Below, in pieces: positions 26,070 to 35,969 of a DNA stretch of 64,000 nt (position 1 is its first letter; every line of letters begins with the position of its first letter). This stretch comes from Anditalea andensis (lineage in GTDB: Bacteria; Bacteroidota; Bacteroidia; Cytophagales; Cyclobacteriaceae). The position numbers and the translations under genes are program-made. The notes under the pieces are model-generated. The model was not told the origin of the DNA, searched no databases, and worked only from the letters and a program-made list of their open reading frames with translations. Where the stretch lies: contig NZ_JMIH01000022.1 in NCBI RefSeq assembly GCF_000714815.1, positions 331,494-395,493 on the forward strand, given 5' to 3'.

Positions 26070-26831
26070 TTGAAAAAAGCCAGATTTCTCAACCTGTGTT
26101 TCGGGATACTGTTTGGATCCCTATTGCTACTGTCCATGACTGATGCATCTGCACAACAATACGAGGTGGGCTTGGGTCTTGGAGGCGCTACATATACCGG
26201 GGATATCATCCGGCATGTAGATCCTACTCAGATCGGTATTCAAGGTACGTTATTTGGCAGACGAAATTTTGACAATGTATGGAGTGTAAGGGGTGGTCTT
26301 GCATTTGCCCGTTTAAACGGGGCAGATGAGAAGCGTCCTATAGATGCCATGGCCATCCAAAGAGATGCCTATTTCCAAGGCTCTGCATTGGAAGCACATA
26401 TCCTGGCCGAATACCATTTTCTAGATTACCTGTCTCCGCAGTCCGCCTTTAGGTTCTCGCCATTTGCTATGTTTGGGCTGGGTTATACCTTTTTTTCCGG
26501 AAGAGGGAATGGTGGTCCTGAACCAGATGGCCGCTATAGTGTAGGAACTCCGGTCATCCCTATTGGGGCGGGGGTGAAATACAAGCTTAGAGATAGGCTG
26601 TTTATGACCGTGGAGGCGGGCATAAGGGCTACCTTTACCGACTATTTGGATAAGATCGAGCACAACACAGTATATCTGGAAAGATTTATTCCTGACCCAG
26701 ATAATCCTGGAATGAATATGGTAAATCCGGCAGGCTTAAATTACGGATCTAGGGACGATAAGGACTGGTATTATTTTTTGGGCGTGACACTCAGCTATTC
26801 CTTCCATCAGGTGAAATGCTTTAGTTATTAA
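26070..26831 (+). CDS. porG: type IX secretion outer membrane protein PorG-like (DUF6089)
   Basis: 253 residues starting at TTG 26070 (no ATG in frame gives a full leader); signal peptide about 1-28 ending ASA. The mature part is an eight-stranded-type outer membrane barrel, beginning YEVGLGLGGATYTGDI, typical of the PorG/DUF6089 family. PorG is an outer membrane partner of the PorK/PorN ring of the type IX secretion system. The location between nadK and uppS is the standard porG position in Bacteroidota, which strengthens the call. Confidence 0.85.
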   Translation: MKKARFLNLCFGILFGSLLLLSMTDASAQQYEVGLGLGGATYTGDIIRHVDPTQIGIQGTLFGRRNFDNVWSVRGGLAFARLNGADEKRPIDAMAIQRDAYFQGSALEAHILAEYHFLDYLSPQSAFRFSPFAMFGLGYTFFSGRGNGGPEPDGRYSVGTPVIPIGAGVKYKLRDRLFMTVEAGIRATFTDYLDKIEHNTVYLERFIPDPDNPGMNMVNPAGLNYGSRDDKDWYYFLGVTLSYSFHQVKCFSY

Positions 26832-26912
26832 TTAATTGGCTATTAGAATAGATAATTAAAAAAGAAATGGCATTTTTGTACCTCTAAAATTTACAGTTCG
26901 GATTAAGAAAGA

Positions 26913-27650
26913 ATGATCGAAGCGATAGACAAGGACAGAATCCCCCGTCATATAGCGGTAATCATGGATGGCAACGGGCGCTGGGCGCAAAACAAAGGAG
27001 CCATGCGTGTATTTGGGCATAAAAATGCACTCACAGCAGTGAGGGATACCATAGAAGGGGCTGCCAGCCTGGGCGTGGAGTACCTTACCATGTATGCCTT
27101 TTCCACTGAAAACTGGGCAAGGCCCCAAGATGAAATCAGTGCACTGATGGAAATACTGATTAACAGTATAGCCAGCGAGGCACCCACCATGATGAACAAT
27201 AATATCCAGCTATCTGCTATAGGAGACATCTCAAGCTTACCAATAAAGTGCCAAAAGAACCTAAGGGCTGTCATGAAACAGACTTCTGTAAACACGGGCC
27301 TGACAGTTATACTGGCGCTGAGCTATAGTGGAAGATGGGAGATAGAGCAGGCTATAAAGCACATCGTCAAAAAAGTAGTCAACCAAGAACTGTCAGAGGG
27401 AGATATCAACCAAGAACTGATTGCTGCCCATCTGACTACAAAGCATATACCTGATCCAGAATTGCTGATCAGGACCAGCGGAGAGTTGCGCATTAGCAAT
27501 TTTCTAATTTGGCAAATGGCTTATACGGAGCTGTATTTTACAGATGTCCTGTGGCCGGACTTTAGAAAAGAGCACTTGTTTGAAGCAATACTCGATTATC
27601 AGAAAAGAGAGAGGCGCTTCGGAAAGACAGGTGCGCAGATTAAATCATAA
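26913..27650 (+). CDS. uppS: isoprenyl (undecaprenyl) diphosphate synthase
   Basis: 245 residues. Active-site Asp19 in IAVIMDGNGRWA, followed by GHKNALTAVRD, TMYAFSTENW, and the late RTSGELRISNFLIWQ with the Arg-Ser pair that binds isopentenyl diphosphate. It makes C55 undecaprenyl diphosphate, the lipid carrier for peptidoglycan and O-antigen synthesis. Next gene bamA follows after a leader repeat, so transcription may be interrupted or re-initiated there. Confidence 0.97.
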   Translation: MIEAIDKDRIPRHIAVIMDGNGRWAQNKGAMRVFGHKNALTAVRDTIEGAASLGVEYLTMYAFSTENWARPQDEISALMEILINSIASEAPTMMNNNIQLSAIGDISSLPIKCQKNLRAVMKQTSVNTGLTVILALSYSGRWEIEQAIKHIVKKVVNQELSEGDINQELIAAHLTTKHIPDPELLIRTSGELRISNFLIWQMAYTELYFTDVLWPDFRKEHLFEAILDYQKRERRFGKTGAQIKS

Positions 27651-27656
27651 TTTGGT

Positions 27657-27768
27657 GAAATCGAGCATGAGCAAAAGCTCACACACCGGGATGATTATAT
27701 CAATTGTGAGATTTCATCCCGACAGTCGGTACGGGACAAGTTATGACCTTTGAAAAGAAAATTTACAG
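27657..27768 (+). repeat. dispersed leader repeat, copy 4 (before bamA)
   Basis: GAAATCGAGCATGAGC, an AGCAAAAGCT mini-stem, core CACACACCGGGATGATTA, ATTTCATCCCGAC..GTACGGGACAA hairpin, then TTATGACCTTTGAAAAG and TTTACAG directly before the ATG of bamA. Confidence 0.9.
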
Positions 27769-30501
27769 ATGAAAAGAATTTTAGTAGTGCTATTTTTCCT
27801 TCTTTATGCAGGAATGACCGAAGGCCAGATCCGCTTGGGCCAGAGCAGGTATTCCAGCGCAAAGCCGGTAGATATTTTAGAACTGGATTATAGTAAGCCC
27901 CGATCCTTTAGGATAGCGGAGATATCTGCAGTAGGATTGGCCACCTTAGATGAAAATGCTATAGTTTCTTTATCGGGCTTAAGGGTAGATGATAAAATTA
28001 CAGTGCCAGGTGACCAGATATCCAATGCCCTTAAAAAATTGTGGGGACAGGGTATTATAGGTGATGTGAAGATTTTGGTCACCAAGATAGAAGGAGATGA
28101 TATCCATCTTCTTTTAGACCTGACAGAAAGACCCCGCTTTAGTCGGGTAGAATTTACAGGGGTAAATAAGACCCAGGAAAGTGAACTCAGAGACAAAGTT
28201 AAAATCCGCGGACGGGTAGTAAGGGATGATGTGCTGAACAACGCCCAGCGGACCATCAGGCAATATTTCGTAGATAAAGGATTTTTAAACACCGAAGTAA
28301 AAGTAGTACAGGTACGGGATACCACCCTTCCAAATTCCGTATTGCTGCGTTTTGATGTAGCCCGTAATTCCAAGGTAAGGATCAATGAGATCGCTATTTC
28401 CGGAAATGAGAACATCTCTGATCGTAGGATCAAGGGCAAAATGAAAAATACCAATGAGCATGCACGTGTTCATTTCTTCAAAGACCTTTATTCTAGATTG
28501 ACCAATGCCAGAGCAAGGGATGTGAAAGAAGCCATCGTCTATAGGAATCCTGTAAGCGATGAGGATGTCAAGACTTATATCAATAAAAATTTCAAGCTCA
28601 ACTTTTTTAATTCTTCTAAATATGTAGGCAGGGAGTTCAGAGAGGACCAGGATAATGTGGTGAACTTTTATCAGACCAGGGGCTATAGAGATGCGGAAAT
28701 CCTTCGGGATTCTGTCTATGCGTTTGGCCAAAATACCATCAATATCAACATGGATATTTCCGAAGGGAACCAGTATTATTACAGAAACATAACATTTCAG
28801 GGTAATTATATACATAGTGATGATGTGCTCATGGCCAAACTTGGGATCAGTAAAGGGGACATCTATAATAAAGAGAGATTAGAGAAACGTTTAAATTATG
28901 ACCCGCAGCGCGGGGATGATGTGAGTTCACTTTATCAGGATGATGGTTATCTATTCTTTAATATAGATCCAGTAGAGGTCAATGTGCAGGGAGATTCCAT
29001 TGATATGGAAATGAGAATATTTGAAGGCCCTCAGGTTACGGTAAACAGTGTTTCGATAGAAGGTAACGAAAGAACCAGTGACCATGTGGTCATGAGGGAG
29101 ATCAAAATTTTGCCTGGGCAAAAGTTTAACAGGGCAGCTTTGGTAAGGACGATCAGAGAACTATCCCAGTTGGGCTATTTCGATCCCGAGAACATTGATC
29201 CTGACATGAGGCCTAATTTTGAAGACGCTACTGTAGACATTATTTTTAAACTGGAAGAAAGACCCAATGATCAGATTGAACTTTCCGGTGGTTGGGGCGG
29301 GTTTATGGGTTTTGTGGGTACTGTTGGATTGGTTTTCAATAACTTTTCTATTAAAAATATCGGAAAGTTTGATAAATGGAGACCCCTCCCGGTAGGTGAT
29401 GGCCAAAAGCTTTCCCTGCGGGTCCAGGCCAATGGACGTTTCTTCCAAAACTACAGTATGTCGCTGACAGAGCCTTGGTTTGGTGGGAAAAAGCCCAATG
29501 CACTTAGCATCAGTATTAACCATTCGGTTCAGAGACAAATCAACAGGGGCATTGGAGGATTAGGCCTTGGAGGTATGGGCCTTGGAGGCGGCATGCAGGG
29601 AAATATAGGTGACGAACTTGGGTTCTTTAAAATTACTGGAGCGACACTTGGCCTGGCCAGAAGGGTTACCTGGCCGGATGATTACTTCTTTTTCAGTAAT
29701 TCCCTCCAGTTTCAGATTTATGAATTTAATAATTATGGCAATTTTTTTGGACTTTCTTATAATACCGGTAGAGCGAACAGCTTAGCCTGGAATACTACTG
29801 TCTCAAGAAATAACGTAGATAGCCCCATATTCCCTAGGTTTGGATCTAATATATCACTTAGTACCAGCTTTACCCCACCTTACGCTACTTTAAATCCAAA
29901 CATAGACCGGGAGTCACCTGATGAGGAACGCTTCAAATGGCTGGAATACCATAAGTGGATGTTTGACGCCTCATTTTATACCCCAGTACTGGGGATGAAC
30001 AAACTTGTGGTCAGTGCAAGGACCCATATGGGCTATCTGGGCTCTTATGGAAGTGGGGTGGGGATGATTCCACTAGAACGATTTGTAATGGGGGGTGACG
30101 GAATGACCTTTAATAACTTTGCACTTGGACGTGAGATCATAGGACTGAGAGGATATGAAAACCAAGTCATACAAGGTGGGGATACCCCTGGCTCTCAGGG
30201 GGGCGGCGGAGGCGGTGTCGCCTATAACAAGCATGTCATGGAATTAAGGTTCCTGGTATCGCCTAATCCATCAGCTACGATATTCCTGTTGGGCTTTGCT
30301 GAGGCAGGGAATGTCTGGGACAGTTATGCTAATTTCAATCCTTACAACCTGAGAAAGTCCGCTGGATTAGGGGCTAGGATATTTATGCCGGCCTTTGGTT
30401 TATTGGGTATTGATTGGGGTTATGGATTCGATCCGGCACCGGGCTCAAGAACACCAAGTGGTGCGCAGTTCCACTTTACCATCGGACAGCAGTTTAGATA
30501 A
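27769..30501 (+). CDS. bamA: outer membrane assembly factor BamA
   Basis: 910 residues. Signal peptide about 1-19 (ending EGQ), five POTRA-like modules (about 45-465; e.g. FSRVEFTGVNKTQESELRDK), then a 16-stranded barrel. It inserts beta-barrel proteins into the outer membrane and is essential. Two glycine-rich insertions are visible in the barrel, GGLGLGGMGLGGGMQG near residue 597 and SQGGGGGG near residue 807. The position after uppS and before two ompH genes is the conserved arrangement. Its leader is the dispersed repeat. Confidence 0.96.
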   Translation: MKRILVVLFFLLYAGMTEGQIRLGQSRYSSAKPVDILELDYSKPRSFRIAEISAVGLATLDENAIVSLSGLRVDDKITVPGDQISNALKKLWGQGIIGDVKILVTKIEGDDIHLLLDLTERPRFSRVEFTGVNKTQESELRDKVKIRGRVVRDDVLNNAQRTIRQYFVDKGFLNTEVKVVQVRDTTLPNSVLLRFDVARNSKVRINEIAISGNENISDRRIKGKMKNTNEHARVHFFKDLYSRLTNARARDVKEAIVYRNPVSDEDVKTYINKNFKLNFFNSSKYVGREFREDQDNVVNFYQTRGYRDAEILRDSVYAFGQNTININMDISEGNQYYYRNITFQGNYIHSDDVLMAKLGISKGDIYNKERLEKRLNYDPQRGDDVSSLYQDDGYLFFNIDPVEVNVQGDSIDMEMRIFEGPQVTVNSVSIEGNERTSDHVVMREIKILPGQKFNRAALVRTIRELSQLGYFDPENIDPDMRPNFEDATVDIIFKLEERPNDQIELSGGWGGFMGFVGTVGLVFNNFSIKNIGKFDKWRPLPVGDGQKLSLRVQANGRFFQNYSMSLTEPWFGGKKPNALSISINHSVQRQINRGIGGLGLGGMGLGGGMQGNIGDELGFFKITGATLGLARRVTWPDDYFFFSNSLQFQIYEFNNYGNFFGLSYNTGRANSLAWNTTVSRNNVDSPIFPRFGSNISLSTSFTPPYATLNPNIDRESPDEERFKWLEYHKWMFDASFYTPVLGMNKLVVSARTHMGYLGSYGSGVGMIPLERFVMGGDGMTFNNFALGREIIGLRGYENQVIQGGDTPGSQGGGGGGVAYNKHVMELRFLVSPNPSATIFLLGFAEAGNVWDSYANFNPYNLRKSAGLGARIFMPAFGLLGIDWGYGFDPAPGSRTPSGAQFHFTIGQQFR

Positions 30502-30502
30502 T

Positions 30503-31036
30503 ATGTTAAATCGTCTAAAATTATTACTTTTGTTCAGTGTATTGTCGTATACTTCGATAAATATATCATTGGCTCAAAAGATAGGTTATGTAGACTCGGA
30601 GTATATATTGAACAAACATCCTGAATACAAAACCATACAGGAGGAGATCACTGCCATAGGGGCAGAGTGGAGAAAAGAGGCACAAAGTTTGACAAAGGAG
30701 ATCCAGGAAATGTACAATGCATTAAAGGCAGAAGAAGTTTTGCTGACAGAGGAAATGTACGAAGAAAGAACTGCCAAGATCAGGGAGAAAGAAACGGCCG
30801 CCAATGCTTTCAATAACAGGGTATTTGGGACCAACGGCCAGTATTACCAAAAGCAGGCAGAACTCCTACAACCTTTGCAGTCCAAGATATTTGACGCCAT
30901 AGAGCGGGTTTCCCGTAAAAACAATTTGGCCATCTTATTTGATAAGGCATCTGGTCTGTCGATGATCTATACCGATCCAAGGCATGATTATTCTGACTTT
31001 GTCATAGAAGAATTAGGAATAGAAGAAAACAAATAA
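30503..31036 (+). CDS. OmpH/Skp-family periplasmic chaperone (first copy)
   Basis: 177 residues from ATG 30503, one base after the bamA stop; signal peptide about 1-22 ending LAQ. The mature part opens with KIGYVDSEYILNKHPEYKT and continues with a long charged coiled-coil. Skp/OmpH chaperones hold unfolded outer membrane proteins in the periplasm for BamA. Length agrees with the family. Translationally close-coupled to bamA. Confidence 0.93.
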   Translation: MLNRLKLLLLFSVLSYTSINISLAQKIGYVDSEYILNKHPEYKTIQEEITAIGAEWRKEAQSLTKEIQEMYNALKAEEVLLTEEMYEERTAKIREKETAANAFNNRVFGTNGQYYQKQAELLQPLQSKIFDAIERVSRKNNLAILFDKASGLSMIYTDPRHDYSDFVIEELGIEENK

Positions 31037-31059
31037 ACAATTAAATTAAAAACCAGATT

Positions 31060-31605
31060 ATGAAAGCAAGAATTATCCTTTCAGCAATTGCTATATTTTG
31101 CTTAGGATTCGTAGCCCAGGCTCAGACAAATGTTAAGATCGGCTATACCAATATCGATTACATCATGGACTTGATGCCTGAAATGGAGCAGATAGGTGCC
31201 GATATCCAAGATTACAGTGGTCAGTTGCGAACTCAGGTACAGACTAAATCTCAGGATTTTCAAAGACAGGTACAATCTTATCAGCAGTCTGCCCCTACCA
31301 TGACAGATGAAGCAAGGACTCAAAAGGAACAACAGTTGCAAAAATTACAGGAAGATATCCAGCAGTTTGAGCAGGATGCGCAGACTTCTTACCAAAGAAA
31401 ACTTCAGGAGCTATTAGAGCCTGTTCAGACTAAAGTTTTCAATGCAATCAACGCTGTGGCTGCTGAAAACAATTATACCCATGTATTCTCAGAAACAGCA
31501 GGACAGGCACCTGTATTGCTTTATACCAAAGATGATGACAACTTTACAGATTTGGTATTGGCTAAATTGGGCGTAACGCCTCCTGCCAGACCAGCTGCTA
31601 ATTAA
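31060..31605 (+). CDS. OmpH/Skp-family periplasmic chaperone (second copy)
   Basis: 181 residues; signal peptide about 1-22 ending AQAQ; then VKIGYTNIDYIMDLMPEMEQ and a Gln-rich coiled-coil (about 60-130). Paralogue of the preceding gene, as is usual in Bacteroidota. Last gene of the cluster; a strong terminator follows 29 bp later. Confidence 0.93.
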   Translation: MKARIILSAIAIFCLGFVAQAQTNVKIGYTNIDYIMDLMPEMEQIGADIQDYSGQLRTQVQTKSQDFQRQVQSYQQSAPTMTDEARTQKEQQLQKLQEDIQQFEQDAQTSYQRKLQELLEPVQTKVFNAINAVAAENNYTHVFSETAGQAPVLLYTKDDDNFTDLVLAKLGVTPPARPAAN

Positions 31606-31634
31606 TAGGTAATAAAATATATATTTATAAAAAA

Positions 31635-31665
31635 AAGCCTGATTTATACGGATCAGGCTTTTTTT
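31635..31665 (+). terminator. terminator of the bamA-ompH cluster
   Basis: Stem AAGCCTGAT / ATCAGGCTT with an eight-base loop and flanking A and T runs, so it can act on both strands. Confidence 0.9.
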
Positions 31666-32299
31666 AATTAATAGACTCTTTTAAATTATTATAATATTTA
31701 TTATTTGCACACCACACCACTGATATTCGCTTTATGTATTTTTTAGATATACTAAAGGTTATGGTGATTAAGCATAAAAGTAATAATTCATGATTTAAGC
31801 ACTGCAGCCTGATCAGATGGTCCACATCTTAAAACCATCCACTCATGGAAACTTGGAAAAGAGCGGATAGATGCAGGCTAAGAATTTTTTCAACAGACCG
31901 ATATAATCTTCCAGGAACAGGGATTTATACCAGAGCCATTTCAGCTATAAATGTAGCGGCGATTTATTCTCTGCTCATGTATGGCAGCACTGGGAACGGT
32001 AATTTTTGTGGTATTGACCTGAAGACGGAAGAAATCAGATCATGAAAGTAGTAAACAGGATCAACAAGATTATTATATTATAAAACAATAATGCTATAAA
32101 AACTTTAAGAATAGTAAGCCTATTGGCTTTAATTATATTGTTTTTCTTCCTGTGATCTCGGTACCATGAATTAACCACCAGAGTCTATTTGATATAATTT
32201 ATACTTGAGCTTTCAGGATGTTTCAGGAAATGATCTGGTAAAAGGAATTGATTACACTACTTCATTAGAAACTGTGATGGATTCATAATATACATTGGA
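31666..32299. other. intergenic gap before the transposase remnant
   Basis: No gene supported. A 66-codon frame at 31845-32045 shows no signal peptide, motif or familiar sequence; it may be chance. The region probably reflects decay next to the insertion sequence remnant. Confidence 0.45.
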
Positions 32300-32844
32300 T
32301 ATTATTGTTTGCTGCTTTTCAAAAACCCATTCACAGCATTACCAGAGCAATTTGACATCTGTTGGGTATCTGATGTATGATTCGTAACAAGAGGCATCCA
32401 TCAGAAGTACATGGCTGTTGTTGACATCATGCTACCAGTGACTGATAAGAACCTCCTGTATTTTTTTCCATTCACAGTGTTTTTCAATAGGATTCTGGTC
32501 ATGTTGGTCATTTCCTTTATCTGCTGGTTATCGGCAAGCACCTTACCGCAGAAGTACTGCAGGGACCAGTCCGGATTGTAACGCCCCAGCAGCTGTCGGT
32601 CACTGACGTTAAGATAGGCTTTCAGAAACATGAGTGCAAAAATTCCTTTGCCACCGAACCAGCAGGCGCCCCTTCGGGAAGGTTTCGTCTTAAGACAGGC
32701 CACAAGGTCGTCCCATGGTATGGGATCATGTACCTGTCCCAGCAATATACTCTTGAAAAAGTGATATTTTGGAGAATATCTATCGAAATCTTTGAAAAGT
32801 GGAAGCGGGTATATACCTTTCATAGTATTGTTGTTTTGCAACAT
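32300..32844 (-). pseudogene. truncated transposase (IS1182/IS5-like N-terminal part)
   Basis: From ATG 32844 the frame reads the N-terminal region of IS4/IS5-superfamily (DUF772-type) transposases: PWDDLVACLKTK, then FGGKGIFALMFLKAYLNVSDRQ and NPDWSLQYFCGK. It breaks at about 32401. The continuation in another frame, LLMDASCYESYIRYPTDVKL, is the expected next segment but soon meets stop codons, and the catalytic DDE part is missing. It is therefore a dead remnant. A hairpin with AAAACCCCG/CGGGGTTTT arms (32860-32902) lies at its upstream side. Confidence 0.8.
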
Positions 32845-32859
32845 TAAAATACAAAAAAG

Positions 32860-32902
32860 AAAACCCCGAAAAAAGCCTTAAACAGCTGATTCCGGGGTTT
32901 TT
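32860..32902. other. hairpin at the upstream edge of the transposase remnant
   Basis: AAAACCCCG and CGGGGTTTT arms enclose about 24 bases; T-rich on both sides. It may be a bidirectional terminator shielding the transposase or part of the element end. No matching inverted repeat is found on the other side. Confidence 0.5.
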
Positions 32903-33390
32903 GTGTTATTATTTTTTTAAGAATTTATCTGAAAATCAAGAACTTGTAATTATATCAAGAATCCCTAGGTATACTACCAGGTAATACAAATGAATTTTAG
33001 CTCGGAGTATTGGATCAAAATACAATGCCGCACTCGCAGGTTTTAATCAAATTGTAATTCCATTATTACCGATGTAATCGGTAACTTTTACTGATCGCTA
33101 TTTTAAAAAGTTACCATGCTTTTATATTGATTGCAATATGCAAAACTATATATATAAGGCAACCGTCATTTTCAAATTACATTACACTAATCTTTTTTTT
33201 CATTATGATATTTAGTTGAGGGAAAATTACCGTAATATATTAGCCCTACCTATACGACATTAATAAACAAAATTCTGGGTTATAATTGACTATTGATGAA
33301 TTATTTATTTAAAGTATTTAAGGGTTTTAATTTTTTTTCAGTTGGAACAATTATTTTTGATTTTTCTATTCCCCTCTTTAAACATTCTAT
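32903..33390. other. AT-rich gap upstream of the TonB receptor leader repeat
   Basis: No gene recognised between the hairpin and leader repeat copy 5. Very AT-rich; probably holds the promoter of the receptor operon, but no exact TTTG/TAnnTTTG pair stands out. Confidence 0.45.
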
Positions 33391-33503
33391 GAAATCAAGC
33401 ATGATAAAAACTTCCCAAACTGTGATGATTATAATCATGTGCGATATCACCCCGGCCTCCGCTACAGGACAAATTATGGCCTTTGAAAAACAATTATAAA
33501 CAG
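33391..33503 (+). repeat. dispersed leader repeat, copy 5 (before TonB receptor)
   Basis: GAAATCAAGCATGATAAAA, core AAACTGTGATGATTATAA, GCGATATCACCCCGGCC, CAGGACAAATTATGGCC, then TTTGAAAAACAATTATAAAC and AG before ATG 33504. A TTG inside the repeat (33483) would add seven residues in frame, but the ATG begins the real leader peptide. Confidence 0.85.
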
Positions 33504-35876
33504 ATGAAAAGAACTATATTTTTTTACTTTTTTTGTTTTATCTATTTTAATTCTTCAGCCCAAAAAGTGACGGTGAGTGGCACTGTCAAAGATGCTGAAA
33601 ACGGTGAAAACCTAATAGGAGTAACCATATTTGATAAAACGAATCAAAAGGGGGCTGTAACCAATAACTACGGTTTTTTTAGTTATTCTCCTTCAGATAA
33701 AGAGGTAAATCTAATTTTTAGCTATGTAGGCTATGAACCTATAAGTATATTCATTAACGTGGCCAAAGACACCATCCTCAATATAGAACTACGTCCGTCC
33801 GGTCTTCTAAGCGAGGTGGTCATAGAAGGACAAAAGTCAGATCCCATACAGGAAAGCACCCAGATGGGTATGGTGAATGTCCCGCTCAGAGAGATCAAGA
33901 ATCTGCCGGCGCTGATGGGTGAGGTAGATATCTTTAAAGTTATCCAGTTACTACCGGGAATTCAGTCCGGATCGGAAGGTGCGTCGGGATTATATGTGCG
34001 TGGAGGAAGCCCTGACCAGAATCTTGTCCTGCTGGATGGTGTTCCTGTTTACAATGCCTCCCATCTGTTTGGATTTTTCTCGGTGTTCAATGCGGATGCG
34101 ATAAACAACGTGGAAGTGATCAAAGGTGGATTCCCTGCCAGATATGGAGGCAGGCTTTCCTCAGTGATCGATATCAGCATGAAGGAAGGGAATATGAAAA
34201 AGTTTCAGGGTGAAGGCAGTGTGGGTTTGATAGCTTCCAAACTTACCCTTGAGGGACCTATAGTCAAAGATAAAACCTCCTTTTTATTGTCGGGCAGAAG
34301 GACCTACCTCGATATGATTGCTAGACCTATCATCAGGAATTCTACCGGTGGACAGGAAGATGTTGGGTATTATTTCTATGATGTCAATGCCAAAATCAAT
34401 CATATATTCAATCTAAATAATAGACTTTATCTAAGCTATTATGGCGGGGATGATAAGGGTTTTTCTTCCTACAACAATTCTTGGGAAAGAGGGGGAAATT
34501 CAGGAACAATGACCAGCAAAGAAGAAGCTGGACTTGGTTGGGGAAATAATATTGCTGCACTGCGAGGGAACCATATTTTCAACCAAAGACTTTTCGCAAA
34601 TTTTACAGGGACATTTACCAGATATCGGTTCAATCTTTTTACAGAATACGAAGATATCTTTAAAGAAAATATGGACGGCAACATCGCCCGTAATTTTTAC
34701 TCAGCCAATTATACTTCCAGCATCAGGGATTTAGCTTTTAAGGCAGATTTTGATTATATACCTAACCCCCAGCATTATATCCGCTGGGGAGCAATGTTGA
34801 TAGGCCATAGGTTTGCACCCGGCGTGTATGTATCGCAGGATAATCAGAGACCCGAAACAAGGGAGGGTGCCATCCAATCTGATTCGCGGGAATTGTCCAT
34901 TTATTTAGAGGACGATTTTAGTTTAGGTGATAGGTTAAAATTCAATGTGGGAGCACATTTTTCGGGTTTTAAAGCTGATACTCGAACTTACACTTTCTTC
35001 CAGCCACGAATGGCCATGAGATACCTTTTGGACCCCGGCTCCTCTCTGAAATTTTCTTATGTGCAGATGGCGCAATTTGTCCATCTCCTCACCAATGCAG
35101 GACTGGGACTTCCTACAGACCTTTGGGTGCCGTCAACTGACAGGATCGGTCCACAGGAAAGCTGGCAGGTGGCTGCCGGATATTTTAAAAACCTTGGTTA
35201 TGGACTCGAATTTTCGGCAGAGGCTTATTACAAAAATATGGAAGGTGTCATCGAATATCAGGATGGGGCATCTTTCCTCAATACCTCAGAAGATTGGCAG
35301 TCAAAGGTTACTTCAGGGGAAGGCAGAAGTTATGGTCTGGAAATTTTGTTACAGAAAAAGTCAGGAAGGACCACTGGATGGATAGGATACACGCTTTCAA
35401 AGACGGAAAGGAGATTTGATGATATCAATTATGGTGAATGGTTTCCTTTTCGGTATGACCGAAGACATGACATCAGTGTGACTGCTGTTCACAAATTATC
35501 CGAAAGGATTGACTTCTCCGGTACCTGGGTCTTTGGAAGTGGCAGTTTTATAACGGTGCCGGAACAAAGGTATCAACATTCTATTTCCGTAATAAAAGAT
35601 TCTAATGATGGATATGCAGACCTTTACGTTGACCATTTCGAATCCAGAAATAATTTTCAGATGCGGCATTACCACAGGATGGATGTAGGCATTAATTTCA
35701 ACAAAACAAAAAGATGGGGAGAGCGGACATGGAATGTATCGGTGTACAATGTATACAGCAGGTTAAATCCGTTTTATATGGATATCAGCTATAACTATGA
35801 AAAGGAGCGCAATATGCTCAGGCAGTTCAGCCTTTTCCCAATATTACCCTCAGCTTCCTACAGATTTACCTTTTAA
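33504..35876 (+). CDS. TonB-dependent receptor paired with DUF4249
   Basis: 790 residues from ATG 33504. Signal peptide (about 1-19, ending NSSAQ), carboxypeptidase-like domain (about 22-105; SGTVKDAENGENLIGVTI), plug (about 120-235; LYVRGGSPDQNLVLLDGVPV) and beta-barrel ending in phenylalanine. The following DUF4249 lipoprotein gene is a recognised partner of this receptor type in Bacteroidota. Substrate unknown. The gene is headed by leader repeat copy 5 and separated from its partner by copy 6. Confidence 0.92.
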   Translation: MKRTIFFYFFCFIYFNSSAQKVTVSGTVKDAENGENLIGVTIFDKTNQKGAVTNNYGFFSYSPSDKEVNLIFSYVGYEPISIFINVAKDTILNIELRPSGLLSEVVIEGQKSDPIQESTQMGMVNVPLREIKNLPALMGEVDIFKVIQLLPGIQSGSEGASGLYVRGGSPDQNLVLLDGVPVYNASHLFGFFSVFNADAINNVEVIKGGFPARYGGRLSSVIDISMKEGNMKKFQGEGSVGLIASKLTLEGPIVKDKTSFLLSGRRTYLDMIARPIIRNSTGGQEDVGYYFYDVNAKINHIFNLNNRLYLSYYGGDDKGFSSYNNSWERGGNSGTMTSKEEAGLGWGNNIAALRGNHIFNQRLFANFTGTFTRYRFNLFTEYEDIFKENMDGNIARNFYSANYTSSIRDLAFKADFDYIPNPQHYIRWGAMLIGHRFAPGVYVSQDNQRPETREGAIQSDSRELSIYLEDDFSLGDRLKFNVGAHFSGFKADTRTYTFFQPRMAMRYLLDPGSSLKFSYVQMAQFVHLLTNAGLGLPTDLWVPSTDRIGPQESWQVAAGYFKNLGYGLEFSAEAYYKNMEGVIEYQDGASFLNTSEDWQSKVTSGEGRSYGLEILLQKKSGRTTGWIGYTLSKTERRFDDINYGEWFPFRYDRRHDISVTAVHKLSERIDFSGTWVFGSGSFITVPEQRYQHSISVIKDSNDGYADLYVDHFESRNNFQMRHYHRMDVGINFNKTKRWGERTWNVSVYNVYSRLNPFYMDISYNYEKERNMLRQFSLFPILPSASYRFTF

Positions 35877-35880
35877 TTAT

Positions 35881-35969
35881 GAAATCGAGCATGAGCAAAA
35901 GCTCACACACTGGGATGATTATAACCCTTGCGAGATTCCATATGACCGTTGAAAAGAAATTATAAACAT
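35881..35969 (+). repeat. dispersed leader repeat, copy 6 (before DUF4249 gene)
   Basis: GAAATCGAGCATGAGC, AGCAAAAGCT mini-stem, core CACACACTGGGATGATTA, GCGAGATTCCATATGACC, then TTGAAAAGAAATTATAAACA and T before the ATG at 35970. Shortest copy: the CCCG/CGGG hairpin part is missing. It begins 5 bp after the receptor stop, so it lies inside a presumed operon. Confidence 0.88.

Noticed and set aside
30395..30502. Longer N-terminus for the first ompH gene
   Set aside because: It would read through the end of bamA in another frame; ATG 30503 starts a proper signal peptide.
31845..32045. 66-codon open frame as a gene
   Set aside because: No motif, no leader, no context; lies in decayed DNA next to the transposase remnant.
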